The position numbers and the translations under genes are program-made. Of a stretch of 64,000 nt of DNA, positions 48,745 to 56,844 are shown one piece after another. The notes under the pieces are model-generated. The model was not told where the DNA came from. It worked only from the letters and a program-made list of their open reading frames with translations, and made no database searches. The DNA comes from Amycolatopsis granulosa. Its GTDB lineage: Bacteria; Actinomycetota; Actinomycetes; Mycobacteriales; Pseudonocardiaceae. Where the stretch lies: the NCBI RefSeq assembly GCF_011758745.1, contig NZ_JAANOV010000001.1, positions 682,001 to 746,000 on the forward strand, given 5' to 3'. The first letter of the stretch is position 1, and every line of letters begins with the position of its first letter.

Positions 48745-49767
48745 TCATCGTGACCGTCCCGGATGAGCAGCGGCGAGTTCGGCCGCGTTCACCGGCGAGA
48801 GTGGCGGCTGCCCCGTCAGCACTCGCGTCACCTCGCAGGCGGCGAAGTCGCGGACGGTGCGGATCGCTTCCTCGGAGTAGTAGGCCGCGTGCGGCGTGAT
48901 GATGACGTTGTCCAGGCCGAACAGCGGGTTGACCGGTTCCCAGTCCCGCTGCTTGGCGGGTTCTTCCTCGATGTCGTCCAGACCGGCGGCGGCGATCCAC
49001 CCCTCCTTCAGCGCCACGTAGAGGGCCTTGTCGTCGACGATGGGCCCGCGGGCCGTGTTGACGAGGATCGATGTCGGCTTCATGCGGCGGAGCTCCGGCT
49101 CGCCGATGAGGTGGTGTGTCTCGGGGGTGAGCGGGGCCTGGACCACCAGGTAGTCCGTCCGGTCGATCAGCTCGTCGAACGAGACGGGCTGGGCGCCGTG
49201 CGCCGCCACGTCCCCGGAAGCCAGGTACGGATCGTGCGCGACGACCTGCATGCCGAACGCGTGTGCCCTGGCCGCGACCGCTTGCGCGATCGCGCCGAAC
49301 GCCAGCAGCCCCAGGGTGTGTCCTTGCAGCCGCTGGACCGGTTGGCCGGCCTGCCACCGCCAGGTCCCCGCGCGGGTCGCGCGATCGTAGACACCGATCT
49401 TCCTGGCGCAGGCCAGGAGCAGGGCCATGGCGTGGTCGGCCACCTCGTTCTCGCACCAGTCGCTGGGGACGTTGGTCACCAGGATGCCGCGCCGGGTAGC
49501 CGCGTCCACGTCGACGATGTCGACGCCGGTGCCGTACCGCGCGATGACCTTGCACCGCGTGAACTCGTGGATGGCCGTGGCGCCGACGGTGGCGTACTGG
49601 GCGATGACCGCGTCGGCGTCCCTGGCGGCCGCGATGACGTCGTCCTCGGTCTTGCAGTCGGCGGCGACCAGCCGGAGGCCGGCGCCTTCGATGATCGCTC
49701 GCTCGATGTCCACGTCGCCGTAGTCGTAGTCGGCGATGACGACGGTTTGCCGCATGTGATGTGTCAT
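48745..49767 (-). CDS. D-2-hydroxyacid dehydrogenase, CtBP-like
   Basis: 340 residues. NAD-binding region LGLLAFGAIAQAVAARAHAF, catalytic Arg in VNTARGPIVDDKAL, Glu in LDDIEEEP and His in ITPHAAYYSEEAI, which is the Arg-Glu-His triad. The N-terminus VVIADYDYGDVDIERAIIEG is of the C-terminal-binding-protein branch. It interconverts a 2-keto acid and a D-2-hydroxy acid. Last of four minus-strand genes (GH15, zwf-like, edd-like, this), 38 bases after the dehydratase. Confidence 0.9.
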   Translation of the reverse strand: MTHHMRQTVVIADYDYGDVDIERAIIEGAGLRLVAADCKTEDDVIAAARDADAVIAQYATVGATAIHEFTRCKVIARYGTGVDIVDVDAATRRGILVTNVPSDWCENEVADHAMALLLACARKIGVYDRATRAGTWRWQAGQPVQRLQGHTLGLLAFGAIAQAVAARAHAFGMQVVAHDPYLASGDVAAHGAQPVSFDELIDRTDYLVVQAPLTPETHHLIGEPELRRMKPTSILVNTARGPIVDDKALYVALKEGWIAAAGLDDIEEEPAKQRDWEPVNPLFGLDNVIITPHAAYYSEEAIRTVRDFAACEVTRVLTGQPPLSPVNAAELAAAHPGRSR

Positions 49768-49805
49768 TTCCTGGCACCTTCGCGCGGTGGAGGGCGGTGG
49801 TTGTC

Positions 49806-51545
49806 CTAGGTGATCGAGGCTCCTTCGGCGGTGCTGCCGGCGACGCGTGAGTACAACGACAGGATTCCGCTGCTGTGGCGGGGCTGCGGCGGCTTCCAGA
49901 TGCCGCGCCGCTCCGCCAGCACCGCCTCGACCTCGTCCGCCGGGCGGTGCTCGCCCTTGATCCCGACGATCGCCAGGCGCCGTTCGGGTGCGTTGATCTC
50001 GATGAGGTCGTTGTCCTCGATGAGCGCGATGGGGCCGCCATCGAGTGCTTCCGGTGCGACGTGCCCGATGCAGGGGCCTCTCATCGCGCCCGAGTAGCGG
50101 CCGTCGGTGACGATCGCGGTGGTGGTGTTCAGAACGCGGTCGGCGGAGAGGATGGCGGCCGCGTAGTACATCTCCGGCATGCCGTTCGCCCGCGGTCCCT
50201 CGTAGCGGATGACGAGTACGTCCCCGGGTGCTATCTGACGCATGACCAGCGCGTGGACCGCCTCCTCCTCGAAGTCGAACACGCGCGCCGGTCCGGTGTG
50301 GACATGCATTTCCTCGGGCACCGAGAAGGTCTTGATCATCGCGCCCCCGGGTGCGAGGTTGCCGTACAGCACGGCCACGCCGCCGTCGGCGCTGAACGGG
50401 TCGGACCGCGGGCGGATGATCTCGTCCCGCTCGACCTTGACGTTGTTGAGGTAGCCGCGCCGTTCGGCGAAGAAGTAGGGATCGCGCTCGATGTCCTCGA
50501 GGTTCTCCCCGAGCGTCTTGCCCGTCACGGTGAGACAGCCCAGGTGCAGCATTTCCCGGAGCTCGAGCATGACCGCGGGAACCCCGCCCGCGTACCAGAA
50601 GTATTCGACCGGGTAGCGGCCGGTCGTCTTGACGTTCGCCAGCACCGGGACCCGCCGGTGGATGCGGTCGAAGTCGTCGATGGTGATCTCCACGCCCGCC
50701 TCCCTGGCGATCGGCGGGAGATGCAGGAGCGCGTTGGTCGATCCTCCGACGGCGGCGTGGATGATGATGGCGTTCTCGAACGCCTCACGGGTCAGGATGC
50801 GCCGTGCCGTCAGGTTCTTGTCGATCATGCTGACGAGCTGCTTACCCGTCGCGCGGGCGTAGCGCAGCAGTTTGGTCAGCGGTGCCGGAACGAGCGCGGA
50901 TCCGGGCAGGGCGAGGCCGAGTGCCTCGGCCAGCACCTGCCCGGTGCTGGCGCTGCCCATGAACTGGCAGGCCCCGCAGGTCGGGCAGGCGCCGCGCTGC
51001 GCGCTCTCGAGGTCCCGGCGGGGAAGCTCGCCTCGTTCGACCGCGGCGCCCATCTCCCACATCTTGTTCGACGTCACGTAGTCGGGGGCGTTCAGCTGCG
51101 TGCCGCCGGGCAGGTGAATCGCCGGCAGGTCACAGCGGGCGATGGCGAGCAGGTGAGCGGGCACCGACTTGTCGTTGCCGGAGATCAGGACCATGCCGTC
51201 GTGGGGATGCCCCAGCGCATGGATCTCGACCATGGCCGCCATGATGTCGCGGGAGATGAGCGAGTAGCTCATGCCCTCGGTTGCCTGAACGACGCCGTCG
51301 CAGATGTCGCTGACGGTGAAGACACCCGGTTTCCCGCCGGCCTCGTAGACGCCGTTGCTGACCTCCTCGATCAGCTCCCGGAAGTGGAACGTGCCCGGGT
51401 GCCCCATCCCGTACGCGCTGTCGACCAGTACCTGCGGCTTGCCCAGATCTTCCTCGGTCCAGTTCATCCCGAGGCGGAGCGCGTCTCCCTGGTGGTTGAC
51501 CATGCGCAGTCGCTGGCTGCGCAGCATCGGCCGGCTCGGTTCCAT
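49806..51545 (-). CDS. IlvD/Edd-family sugar-acid dehydratase, divergent cluster site
   Basis: 579 residues. Edd-like ICDGVVQATEGMSYSLISRD (Cys82), GACPTCGACQFMGSASTGQV (Cys187, 190, 193) and the C-terminal catalytic-serine segment GRYSGAMRGPCIGHVAPEAL. The family's CDK motif reads GNDK (Asn124) and the N-terminal PCN-type cysteine is also absent (GHPGTFHF). The iron-sulfur site must therefore differ from that of IlvD. Length equals arabonate-type dehydratases. With zwf in the same operon it could be a phosphogluconate or free sugar-acid dehydratase. ATG 51545. Confidence 0.8.
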   Translation of the reverse strand: MEPSRPMLRSQRLRMVNHQGDALRLGMNWTEEDLGKPQVLVDSAYGMGHPGTFHFRELIEEVSNGVYEAGGKPGVFTVSDICDGVVQATEGMSYSLISRDIMAAMVEIHALGHPHDGMVLISGNDKSVPAHLLAIARCDLPAIHLPGGTQLNAPDYVTSNKMWEMGAAVERGELPRRDLESAQRGACPTCGACQFMGSASTGQVLAEALGLALPGSALVPAPLTKLLRYARATGKQLVSMIDKNLTARRILTREAFENAIIIHAAVGGSTNALLHLPPIAREAGVEITIDDFDRIHRRVPVLANVKTTGRYPVEYFWYAGGVPAVMLELREMLHLGCLTVTGKTLGENLEDIERDPYFFAERRGYLNNVKVERDEIIRPRSDPFSADGGVAVLYGNLAPGGAMIKTFSVPEEMHVHTGPARVFDFEEEAVHALVMRQIAPGDVLVIRYEGPRANGMPEMYYAAAILSADRVLNTTTAIVTDGRYSGAMRGPCIGHVAPEALDGGPIALIEDNDLIEINAPERRLAIVGIKGEHRPADEVEAVLAERRGIWKPPQPRHSSGILSLYSRVAGSTAEGASIT

Positions 51546-51578
51546 CGGTCTTGCCCTCCCTTCCGCGCCGGCGGGCGG

Positions 51579-52952
51579 CTAGCTGGTTGTTGACTGCGGT
51601 CCGGGCCCGTCCGAGCCCGCGGGGTACTCCTCGAGCGGGACGAGATCCTTGGCCCAGGCGGACAGCACGGGGGTCAGGACGCGCCAGGCTTCCTCGGCTT
51701 CGTCGCCGCGGATGGACAAGGCCGCGTTCCCGTCCAGGACGTCGAGCAGCAGCCGGCCGTACGCGGGCAGCTCGGGCGGGTCGATCCGGGCGGTGAGCGT
51801 CAGCGGGGCCAGGACGTTGGCGTTGGCCCCGATGCCGGTCAGCTCCAGGGTCACGGTTTCGGGATCGAGCCCGAACCGCAGCACGTTGGGCAGCGCTTCC
51901 CCGCCGTGGCCCAGGGGCAGGTGCGGGACCGGCCGGAAGTGCACGGCCACCTCCTTGCGATCCCGCCCGAGCGCTTTCCCGGTGCGGAGCCGGAAAACCG
52001 TTCCCGACCAGCGCCAGTTGTCCAGTTCCAGCTCCAGCTCGGCGAAGGTCTCGGTGCGCCGGGCGGGGTCGACGCCGTCCTCACCGGCATAGGCCGGGAC
52101 GTCGTGGTCGTCCAGCCGCCCGGCCGTGTAGCGGGCGCGGCGGGTGCGGTGCACGATGTCGGCGTCGGTCAGGGGCCGCACCGAGCGGAGGACGTCGAGC
52201 TTGCGGTCCCGCAGGTCGCGTTCACCCAGGCTGATCGGAGGTTCCATCGCGACGAGGCAGAGCAGTTGCAGCAGGTGGTTCTGCACCATGTCCTTGAGGG
52301 CGCCGGCCCCGTCGTAGTAGCCCGCCCGGCCCTCCAGCGCCAGCGACTCGTCCCACCGGATGTCCACCTCGTCGATGTGCACGGCGTTCCAGACGGGCTC
52401 CAGCAGGCGGTTGGCCAGCCGGGTGCCGAGTACGTTCTGGACTGTGGTCATGGCCAGGAAGTGATCGACGCGGAACACCGCTTGCTCGGGCACGAGGTCG
52501 GCGAGCAGGCGGTTCAGGCTCATCGCGCTGTCGAGGTCCTCGCCGAACGGCTTCTCCAGCACGATCCGGCTGCCCGCCGGCAGGTGCGCCTCGTGCAGCG
52601 CGGAGACCGCGGCGGGGAACACCGCCGGAGGCAGCGCCAGATATGCGGCCACCGGACTGTCACCGGCGACGACGGCCGCGACGCCGGCGGGGTCGGTGAC
52701 ATCGGCCCGACGGTAATCCGCGGAGGACACGACCGCCTCGCGGGCGGAGGCCGGAAGCTCCTGGCCGTGCCGGTCGAGCTGGGCGGTCACCCATTGCCGG
52801 AACTCGTCGGTGTCCCAGTTCTCCCGGCCGGCGCCGATCCACCGGAATCCGTCGGGAAGGTGCCCGGCACCGCGCAGCACGGCGAGCCCGGGCAGCAGGT
52901 AGCGCGCGGTGAGGTCACCGGTCGCCCCGAAGATCGCCAGTCGCTCGATCAT
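51579..52952 (-). CDS. zwf: Glucose-6-phosphate dehydrogenase family, divergent
   Basis: 457 residues. Cofactor motif FGATGDLTARYLLPG (8-22), IVLEKPFGEDLDSA (EKPFG 133-137), and GYYDGAGALKDMVQNHLLQL with catalytic His226. The substrate-phosphate motif, RIDHYLGKE in normal enzymes, reads RVDHFLAMT (161-169). His164 stays, but Tyr, Gly, Lys and Glu become Phe, Ala, Met and Thr. Loss of the lysine that contacts the phosphate raises doubt about glucose 6-phosphate as substrate. ATG 52952 overlaps the GH15 stop by ATGA. Confidence 0.85.
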   Translation of the reverse strand: MIERLAIFGATGDLTARYLLPGLAVLRGAGHLPDGFRWIGAGRENWDTDEFRQWVTAQLDRHGQELPASAREAVVSSADYRRADVTDPAGVAAVVAGDSPVAAYLALPPAVFPAAVSALHEAHLPAGSRIVLEKPFGEDLDSAMSLNRLLADLVPEQAVFRVDHFLAMTTVQNVLGTRLANRLLEPVWNAVHIDEVDIRWDESLALEGRAGYYDGAGALKDMVQNHLLQLLCLVAMEPPISLGERDLRDRKLDVLRSVRPLTDADIVHRTRRARYTAGRLDDHDVPAYAGEDGVDPARRTETFAELELELDNWRWSGTVFRLRTGKALGRDRKEVAVHFRPVPHLPLGHGGEALPNVLRFGLDPETVTLELTGIGANANVLAPLTLTARIDPPELPAYGRLLLDVLDGNAALSIRGDEAEEAWRVLTPVLSAWAKDLVPLEEYPAGSDGPGPQSTTS

Positions 52953-54778
52953 CGCGTCCCGCCTGCCCTGGCCCGGCTGAGCGTCACGCCGCTGGCGATC
53001 ACGCCGATGTGACTGAACGCCTGGGGGAAATTCCCGATGAACTGACCCGTGGACGGGTCGATCTGCTCCGGCAGCAGGCCGAGCGGACTGGCCCGGTCGC
53101 ACAACGCGGTGTACAGCTCCTCCGCCTCATCGAGCCTGCCCTGCAGGGCCAGGTTGTCGACCAGCCAGAAGCTGCACAGCAGAAAGGCGCCCTCGTCACC
53201 GGCGATACCGTCGGGTGAGTCGTGGTGCAGGTAGCGGTAGAGCAGGCCACCGCCCGCCGACAGGCGCTCCGCCACAGCCGCGGTGGTGGCCGCCATCCGC
53301 GGATGATCCGCGGGGAGCACCCCGCGGAGGGGGAGGGCCAGCAGGCTCGCGTCCAGGCTGCCGCCACCGTCGAGATGCTCACTCAGCGTCCGGGCTTCCT
53401 CGTTCCACGACTCGTCCAGGATGATCTGGCGCAGCTTGCTCGCCTCCGCCCGCCAGGCCGGGAGCGGTCCGCGCAGGCCCAGCCGCTCGCCGATGGCCGC
53501 GGCCCGCTCCAGCGCCACCTGGCACATCGCCGCCGAGTAGGTGAAGACCCGGCCCTGGCTGCGCACCTCCCAGATCCCCTGGTCGGGAACGCGCCAGGCC
53601 TCGCCCGCGGCCTCGGCCAGGTTGACCAGCGCCGCCCACAGCGGCTGCTCCAGCTGGTTGCCCGCGCGCACCCACTGATCGGCGCAGTCCAGGACCTCGC
53701 CGTAGACGTCGTGCTGACGCTGATCGGCCGCACCGTTGCCCCACCGGACCGGTGCGGAGCGCCGGTAACCCTCGAGCTCGGGGTCCTCCCATTCCGCCGG
53801 TACCGGGCCGCCGTCGAGGTCATACATGATCCGTGGCTGCGGGTACCGCTCGAAGGCATCCAGAACCCAGCCCAGGAACGCGTCGGCCTCATCCGCGAAT
53901 CCGATCCGCCGCATCGCGAACACGGTGTACGCCGCGTCCCGGATCCAGGTGTACCGGTAGTCCCAGTTCCGCACCCCGCCGACCGGCGCCGGCAACGACG
54001 ACGTCGGCGCCGCGACGACCGATCCGTTGACCCAGTGGTCGCACAACTTCAAGGTGATCGCCGACCGCCGGACCAAGGGCTCGGCCGGCCCGTCGTAGCG
54101 CAACCGCGTCATCCACCGGCGCCACGCCCCTGCGGTGTCCTGCAGCATCGTCGCAGCGTCGAACCGGTGGTGACGGTGAACCCGGCCCCAGGACAGCACC
54201 AGGTCCATCGAGTCACCCTGAACCAGGTCATGGGTGCCGCGCAGGCCGCCCAGCGGACGGCTGGACCGCAGGTGCAGCCGCAGGTCCGGCCGCCGCGCCG
54301 GCATGACCACCAGCCCGCTGGCGGCACGCCGCACCTGGGCACCGCCGCGGGGCTCCAGCTCCACCCGCAGCCGGGCACTTCCGTCCAGCACCACCACCGA
54401 CCGGACCAGCTCGCCGCGGCCCGCGGGCACGTCATCGGTCAGGTCCGCGCCCGGGCGCAGCGCCAGCGCATCGGTGACGCGGACCGTCCCGGTGGCGCAG
54501 CGCAACTCGGTGACCAGCACCCCGGTGTCGGGCTCGTAACGCTGCCGGGCCGCGGTCAGCCCCTCCGGGGTGATGCGGAAGTGGCCGCCGTGATCCCGGT
54601 CCAGCAACCCGCAGAACAGCGGCGCGGAGTCGAAACGCGGAAGGCACAGCCAGCAGACGCTGCCGTCCAGCCCCACCAGCGCCGCGGTCGACCCGTCGCC
54701 GATCAACCCCAGGTCCTCCAGTGGCGGGTAGCCGTCGCGGGTCGCAACCGGGCGGAAAGGAGGATCAGCCTCGAACAT
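52949..54778 (-). CDS. GH15 glucoamylase/trehalase-like protein
   Basis: 609 residues. N-terminal beta domain (LEDLGLIGDGSTAALVGLDG, SVCWLCLPRFDSAPLF), then (alpha/alpha)6 barrel with the GH15 signature VRNWDYRYTWIRDAAYTVFA, SAAMCQVALERAAAIGE and LLPEQIDPSTGQFIGNFPQA, where Glu is the general base. There is no signal peptide, so an intracellular glucan or trehalose is likely. ATG 54778 has GGGAGG 6 bases upstream. It heads the zwf/edd-like operon and is coupled to zwf. Confidence 0.9.
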   Translation of the reverse strand: MFEADPPFRPVATRDGYPPLEDLGLIGDGSTAALVGLDGSVCWLCLPRFDSAPLFCGLLDRDHGGHFRITPEGLTAARQRYEPDTGVLVTELRCATGTVRVTDALALRPGADLTDDVPAGRGELVRSVVVLDGSARLRVELEPRGGAQVRRAASGLVVMPARRPDLRLHLRSSRPLGGLRGTHDLVQGDSMDLVLSWGRVHRHHRFDAATMLQDTAGAWRRWMTRLRYDGPAEPLVRRSAITLKLCDHWVNGSVVAAPTSSLPAPVGGVRNWDYRYTWIRDAAYTVFAMRRIGFADEADAFLGWVLDAFERYPQPRIMYDLDGGPVPAEWEDPELEGYRRSAPVRWGNGAADQRQHDVYGEVLDCADQWVRAGNQLEQPLWAALVNLAEAAGEAWRVPDQGIWEVRSQGRVFTYSAAMCQVALERAAAIGERLGLRGPLPAWRAEASKLRQIILDESWNEEARTLSEHLDGGGSLDASLLALPLRGVLPADHPRMAATTAAVAERLSAGGGLLYRYLHHDSPDGIAGDEGAFLLCSFWLVDNLALQGRLDEAEELYTALCDRASPLGLLPEQIDPSTGQFIGNFPQAFSHIGVIASGVTLSRARAGGTR

Positions 54779-55108
54779 CCCGGACCTCCCGCCTGCGGCA
54801 GCGGCGGATGCCGGCGTCACGTCTGCCGTCGGGCTCCGAGCCGGTGACTGTGGCCATGACATCTCCCGGATTTTCGGCGCACGGATGAGAGCGGTGCTTA
54901 CCGGCTTAACAGGTGCGCCGCAGCGCCACCTCACCCGCGCCGGGTGAGGTGGACACACGATCGCGGGCGGAGGCGGCTCCGGGTGGCGGGCACACCGGCG
55001 CACCTCGCAACGCCAGAGCCCACCGGGGTGGCATCGAACCGGCGAAAAACCCGCAGGGCTGCCGGGTCGGCGCGCGGGTGCGCGGACCGTCGTCGCCGGG
55101 TTCGCGGA
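54779..55108. other. 330-base intergenic region
   Basis: It contains the terminator of the operon to the right (54926-54952) and presumably the promoter of the GH15 operon. No gene is supported. Confidence 0.5.
54926..54952 (-). terminator. Perfect hairpin ending the carnitine-type operon
   Basis: CCACCTCACCC at 54926-54936 pairs perfectly with 54942-54952 around a 5-base loop. It lies 157 bases past the nitrilase-family stop and 148 bases before the next start on the same strand. Confidence 0.7.
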
Positions 55109-55882
55109 TCAGCCGAGCCGGTACAGCGGCGGCCTCCGCGATCCGAGGTAGCTGAAGTCGCTGCGTGCCCGGGACACCTCGGCGGTGTCGATCGTCGCGC
55201 GGAGCAGGTCCGGGCCGGTGCCCGACTGCGCCAGGTCCCGGCCGTCCGGCGCGAGGATGCGGCTGCGCCCGACGTAGCGCGTGGTGTCCTCGGCCCCGAT
55301 CCGGTTGACGTAGGCGAGGAACACCTGGTTCTCCCACGCCCTCGTCCACACCAGGTGGTCGTTGACACCGAGGTAGGGCTCCATGTTCGCGGTCGGCACC
55401 AGCACCACTTCGGCGCCCGCGAGCGCGGCGGTGCGGACGGTTTCCGGGAATTCGACGTCGAAGCAGATCATCACCGCGAACCGCACCCCGCGGTAGGTGA
55501 CCTGCGCCGGAGGTTCGCCGCCGGGGTCGAACCGGCTGTCCAGATCGCCGTACAGGTGCGCCTTGGAGTAGCGCGCGAGCAGCTTTCCGGTGTCGTCGAC
55601 GAACACGGCGTCGTTGCGAACCCTGCCGTCCCGGCCGGGGCTGGGCAGGCCCGCCACGATCGCGACTCCGTGCCGCGCCGCGATGTCGGCCACACGCGCG
55701 GTGAGGTCGAGCTGGGCGAGACCGGTGAGATCTCCGACGTCGTAGCCGGTCACGAACAGCTCGGGCGTCACCAGGACGTCCGCCGAGGCCCCGGCCGCCG
55801 CGCGGTCCAGCTCGGCGAGGTTCGCCTCGACGTCCCGGGGTGTTCCGGCGCTCTGCAGGGCCGCCAGGCCGAGGGTGGTCAT
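55109..55882 (-). CDS. Carbon-nitrogen hydrolase (nitrilase family)
   Basis: 257 residues. Catalytic Glu41 (VTPELFVTGYD), Lys107 (RYSKAHLYGD) and Cys140 (VMICFDVEFPE) are all present. It hydrolyses a nitrile, amide or carbamoyl group; the short single-domain form favours an omega-amidase or carbamoylase type. ATG 55882 overlaps the preceding stop by ATGA. Last gene of the eight-gene operon. Confidence 0.9.
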   Translation of the reverse strand: MTTLGLAALQSAGTPRDVEANLAELDRAAAGASADVLVTPELFVTGYDVGDLTGLAQLDLTARVADIAARHGVAIVAGLPSPGRDGRVRNDAVFVDDTGKLLARYSKAHLYGDLDSRFDPGGEPPAQVTYRGVRFAVMICFDVEFPETVRTAALAGAEVVLVPTANMEPYLGVNDHLVWTRAWENQVFLAYVNRIGAEDTTRYVGRSRILAPDGRDLAQSGTGPDLLRATIDTAEVSRARSDFSYLGSRRPPLYRLG

Positions 55883-56805
55883 GCCGTCACCGGGAGGCCG
55901 AGTTCGGCACGCAGCTGCGCCGGGGTCGCGATCGGCCGTTCCAGCTGCTCGGCGATCGCGACCGCGGCGGCGACGAGTTCCGCGGAGTCCGCGGCCTGGC
56001 GACGGCGCCGGATGCGCAGGTTGTCCTCGATCCCGACCCGCACGTCCATGCCCGACGCGGCGGCGATCGCGCCGAGCCGCAGCTGCCCGGGGTATCCGAC
56101 GCCGGCGACGCTGACCGCGGCCAGATCCGTGCCGAGGATCCGGTCGGCGGCCTCGCGCAGCGCGAACAGGTCCTGCGGGCTGCCCCCGGCGCCGCCCAGC
56201 ACGCCCAGCACGAACTGGATCCGCACCGGGCCGGTGAGCGTGCCCTCGTCGAGCAGGAACCGGGCCATCGACAGGTGGCTCAGGTCGTACACCTCCAGCT
56301 CCGGCGTCACGCCCAGCTCGGCGAACGCGGTGGCGAACCGCCGGATGGTGCCGAGCGTGTTGGTGAACACGACCGAACCGGACCGCTCCAGCACCTCCTT
56401 CTCCCACTCGTGCCGCACCGCCGGCCAGCGCGCGGGATTCGGGAAGCCCTCGAAGTTCATCGTGCCGAGGTTGAGCGTCGCGATGTCGGGGCGGGACGCG
56501 ACCACACCCTCGATCCGCTGGTCGGCTGTCATGTCGACGGACCCGCCGGTGGTGACGTTGACGACGACGTCGCACTGTTCGCGGATCCCGGACACGATCT
56601 CGGTGAACATCCGCGGCGACGCGGTCGGACGGCCGTCGGCCTCGCGGGCGTGCAGGTGCACCACGGTGGCCCCGGCGCGGGCGGCGGCCACCGAGGCCTC
56701 GACGATGGCGTCCGGCCCGCACGGCACCGCGGGGCTCTGGCTGGGCAGGACGTCGCCCCCGGTGACAGCGGCGGTGAGGACGATCGGGTCGTACGGGGCA
56801 CGCAT
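55879..56805 (-). CDS. Beta-keto acid cleavage enzyme (BKACE)
   Basis: 308 residues. TIM barrel with zinc-binding His50/His52 in VVHLHAREADGRPT, VVNVTTGGS, VFTNTLGTIRRFATAFAELG and QFVLGVLGGAGGSP. BKACEs transfer the acetyl carbons of acetyl-CoA onto a beta-keto acid, releasing acetoacetate and a new CoA ester. Known members act on 3-keto-5-aminohexanoate or dehydrocarnitine. Co-location with a carnitine-type dehydrogenase and a thioesterase favours the dehydrocarnitine branch or a close analogue. Confidence 0.9.
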   Translation of the reverse strand: MRAPYDPIVLTAAVTGGDVLPSQSPAVPCGPDAIVEASVAAARAGATVVHLHAREADGRPTASPRMFTEIVSGIREQCDVVVNVTTGGSVDMTADQRIEGVVASRPDIATLNLGTMNFEGFPNPARWPAVRHEWEKEVLERSGSVVFTNTLGTIRRFATAFAELGVTPELEVYDLSHLSMARFLLDEGTLTGPVRIQFVLGVLGGAGGSPQDLFALREAADRILGTDLAAVSVAGVGYPGQLRLGAIAAASGMDVRVGIEDNLRIRRRRQAADSAELVAAAVAIAEQLERPIATPAQLRAELGLPVTA

Positions 56806-56844
56806 GGTGGAACCTTTCTGGGTGTCGGAAGGATGATCCCGGGT

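Noticed and set aside
54944-56836. 630-codon plus-strand open frame
   Set aside because: Antisense to the nitrilase-family and BKACE genes, which are unambiguous.
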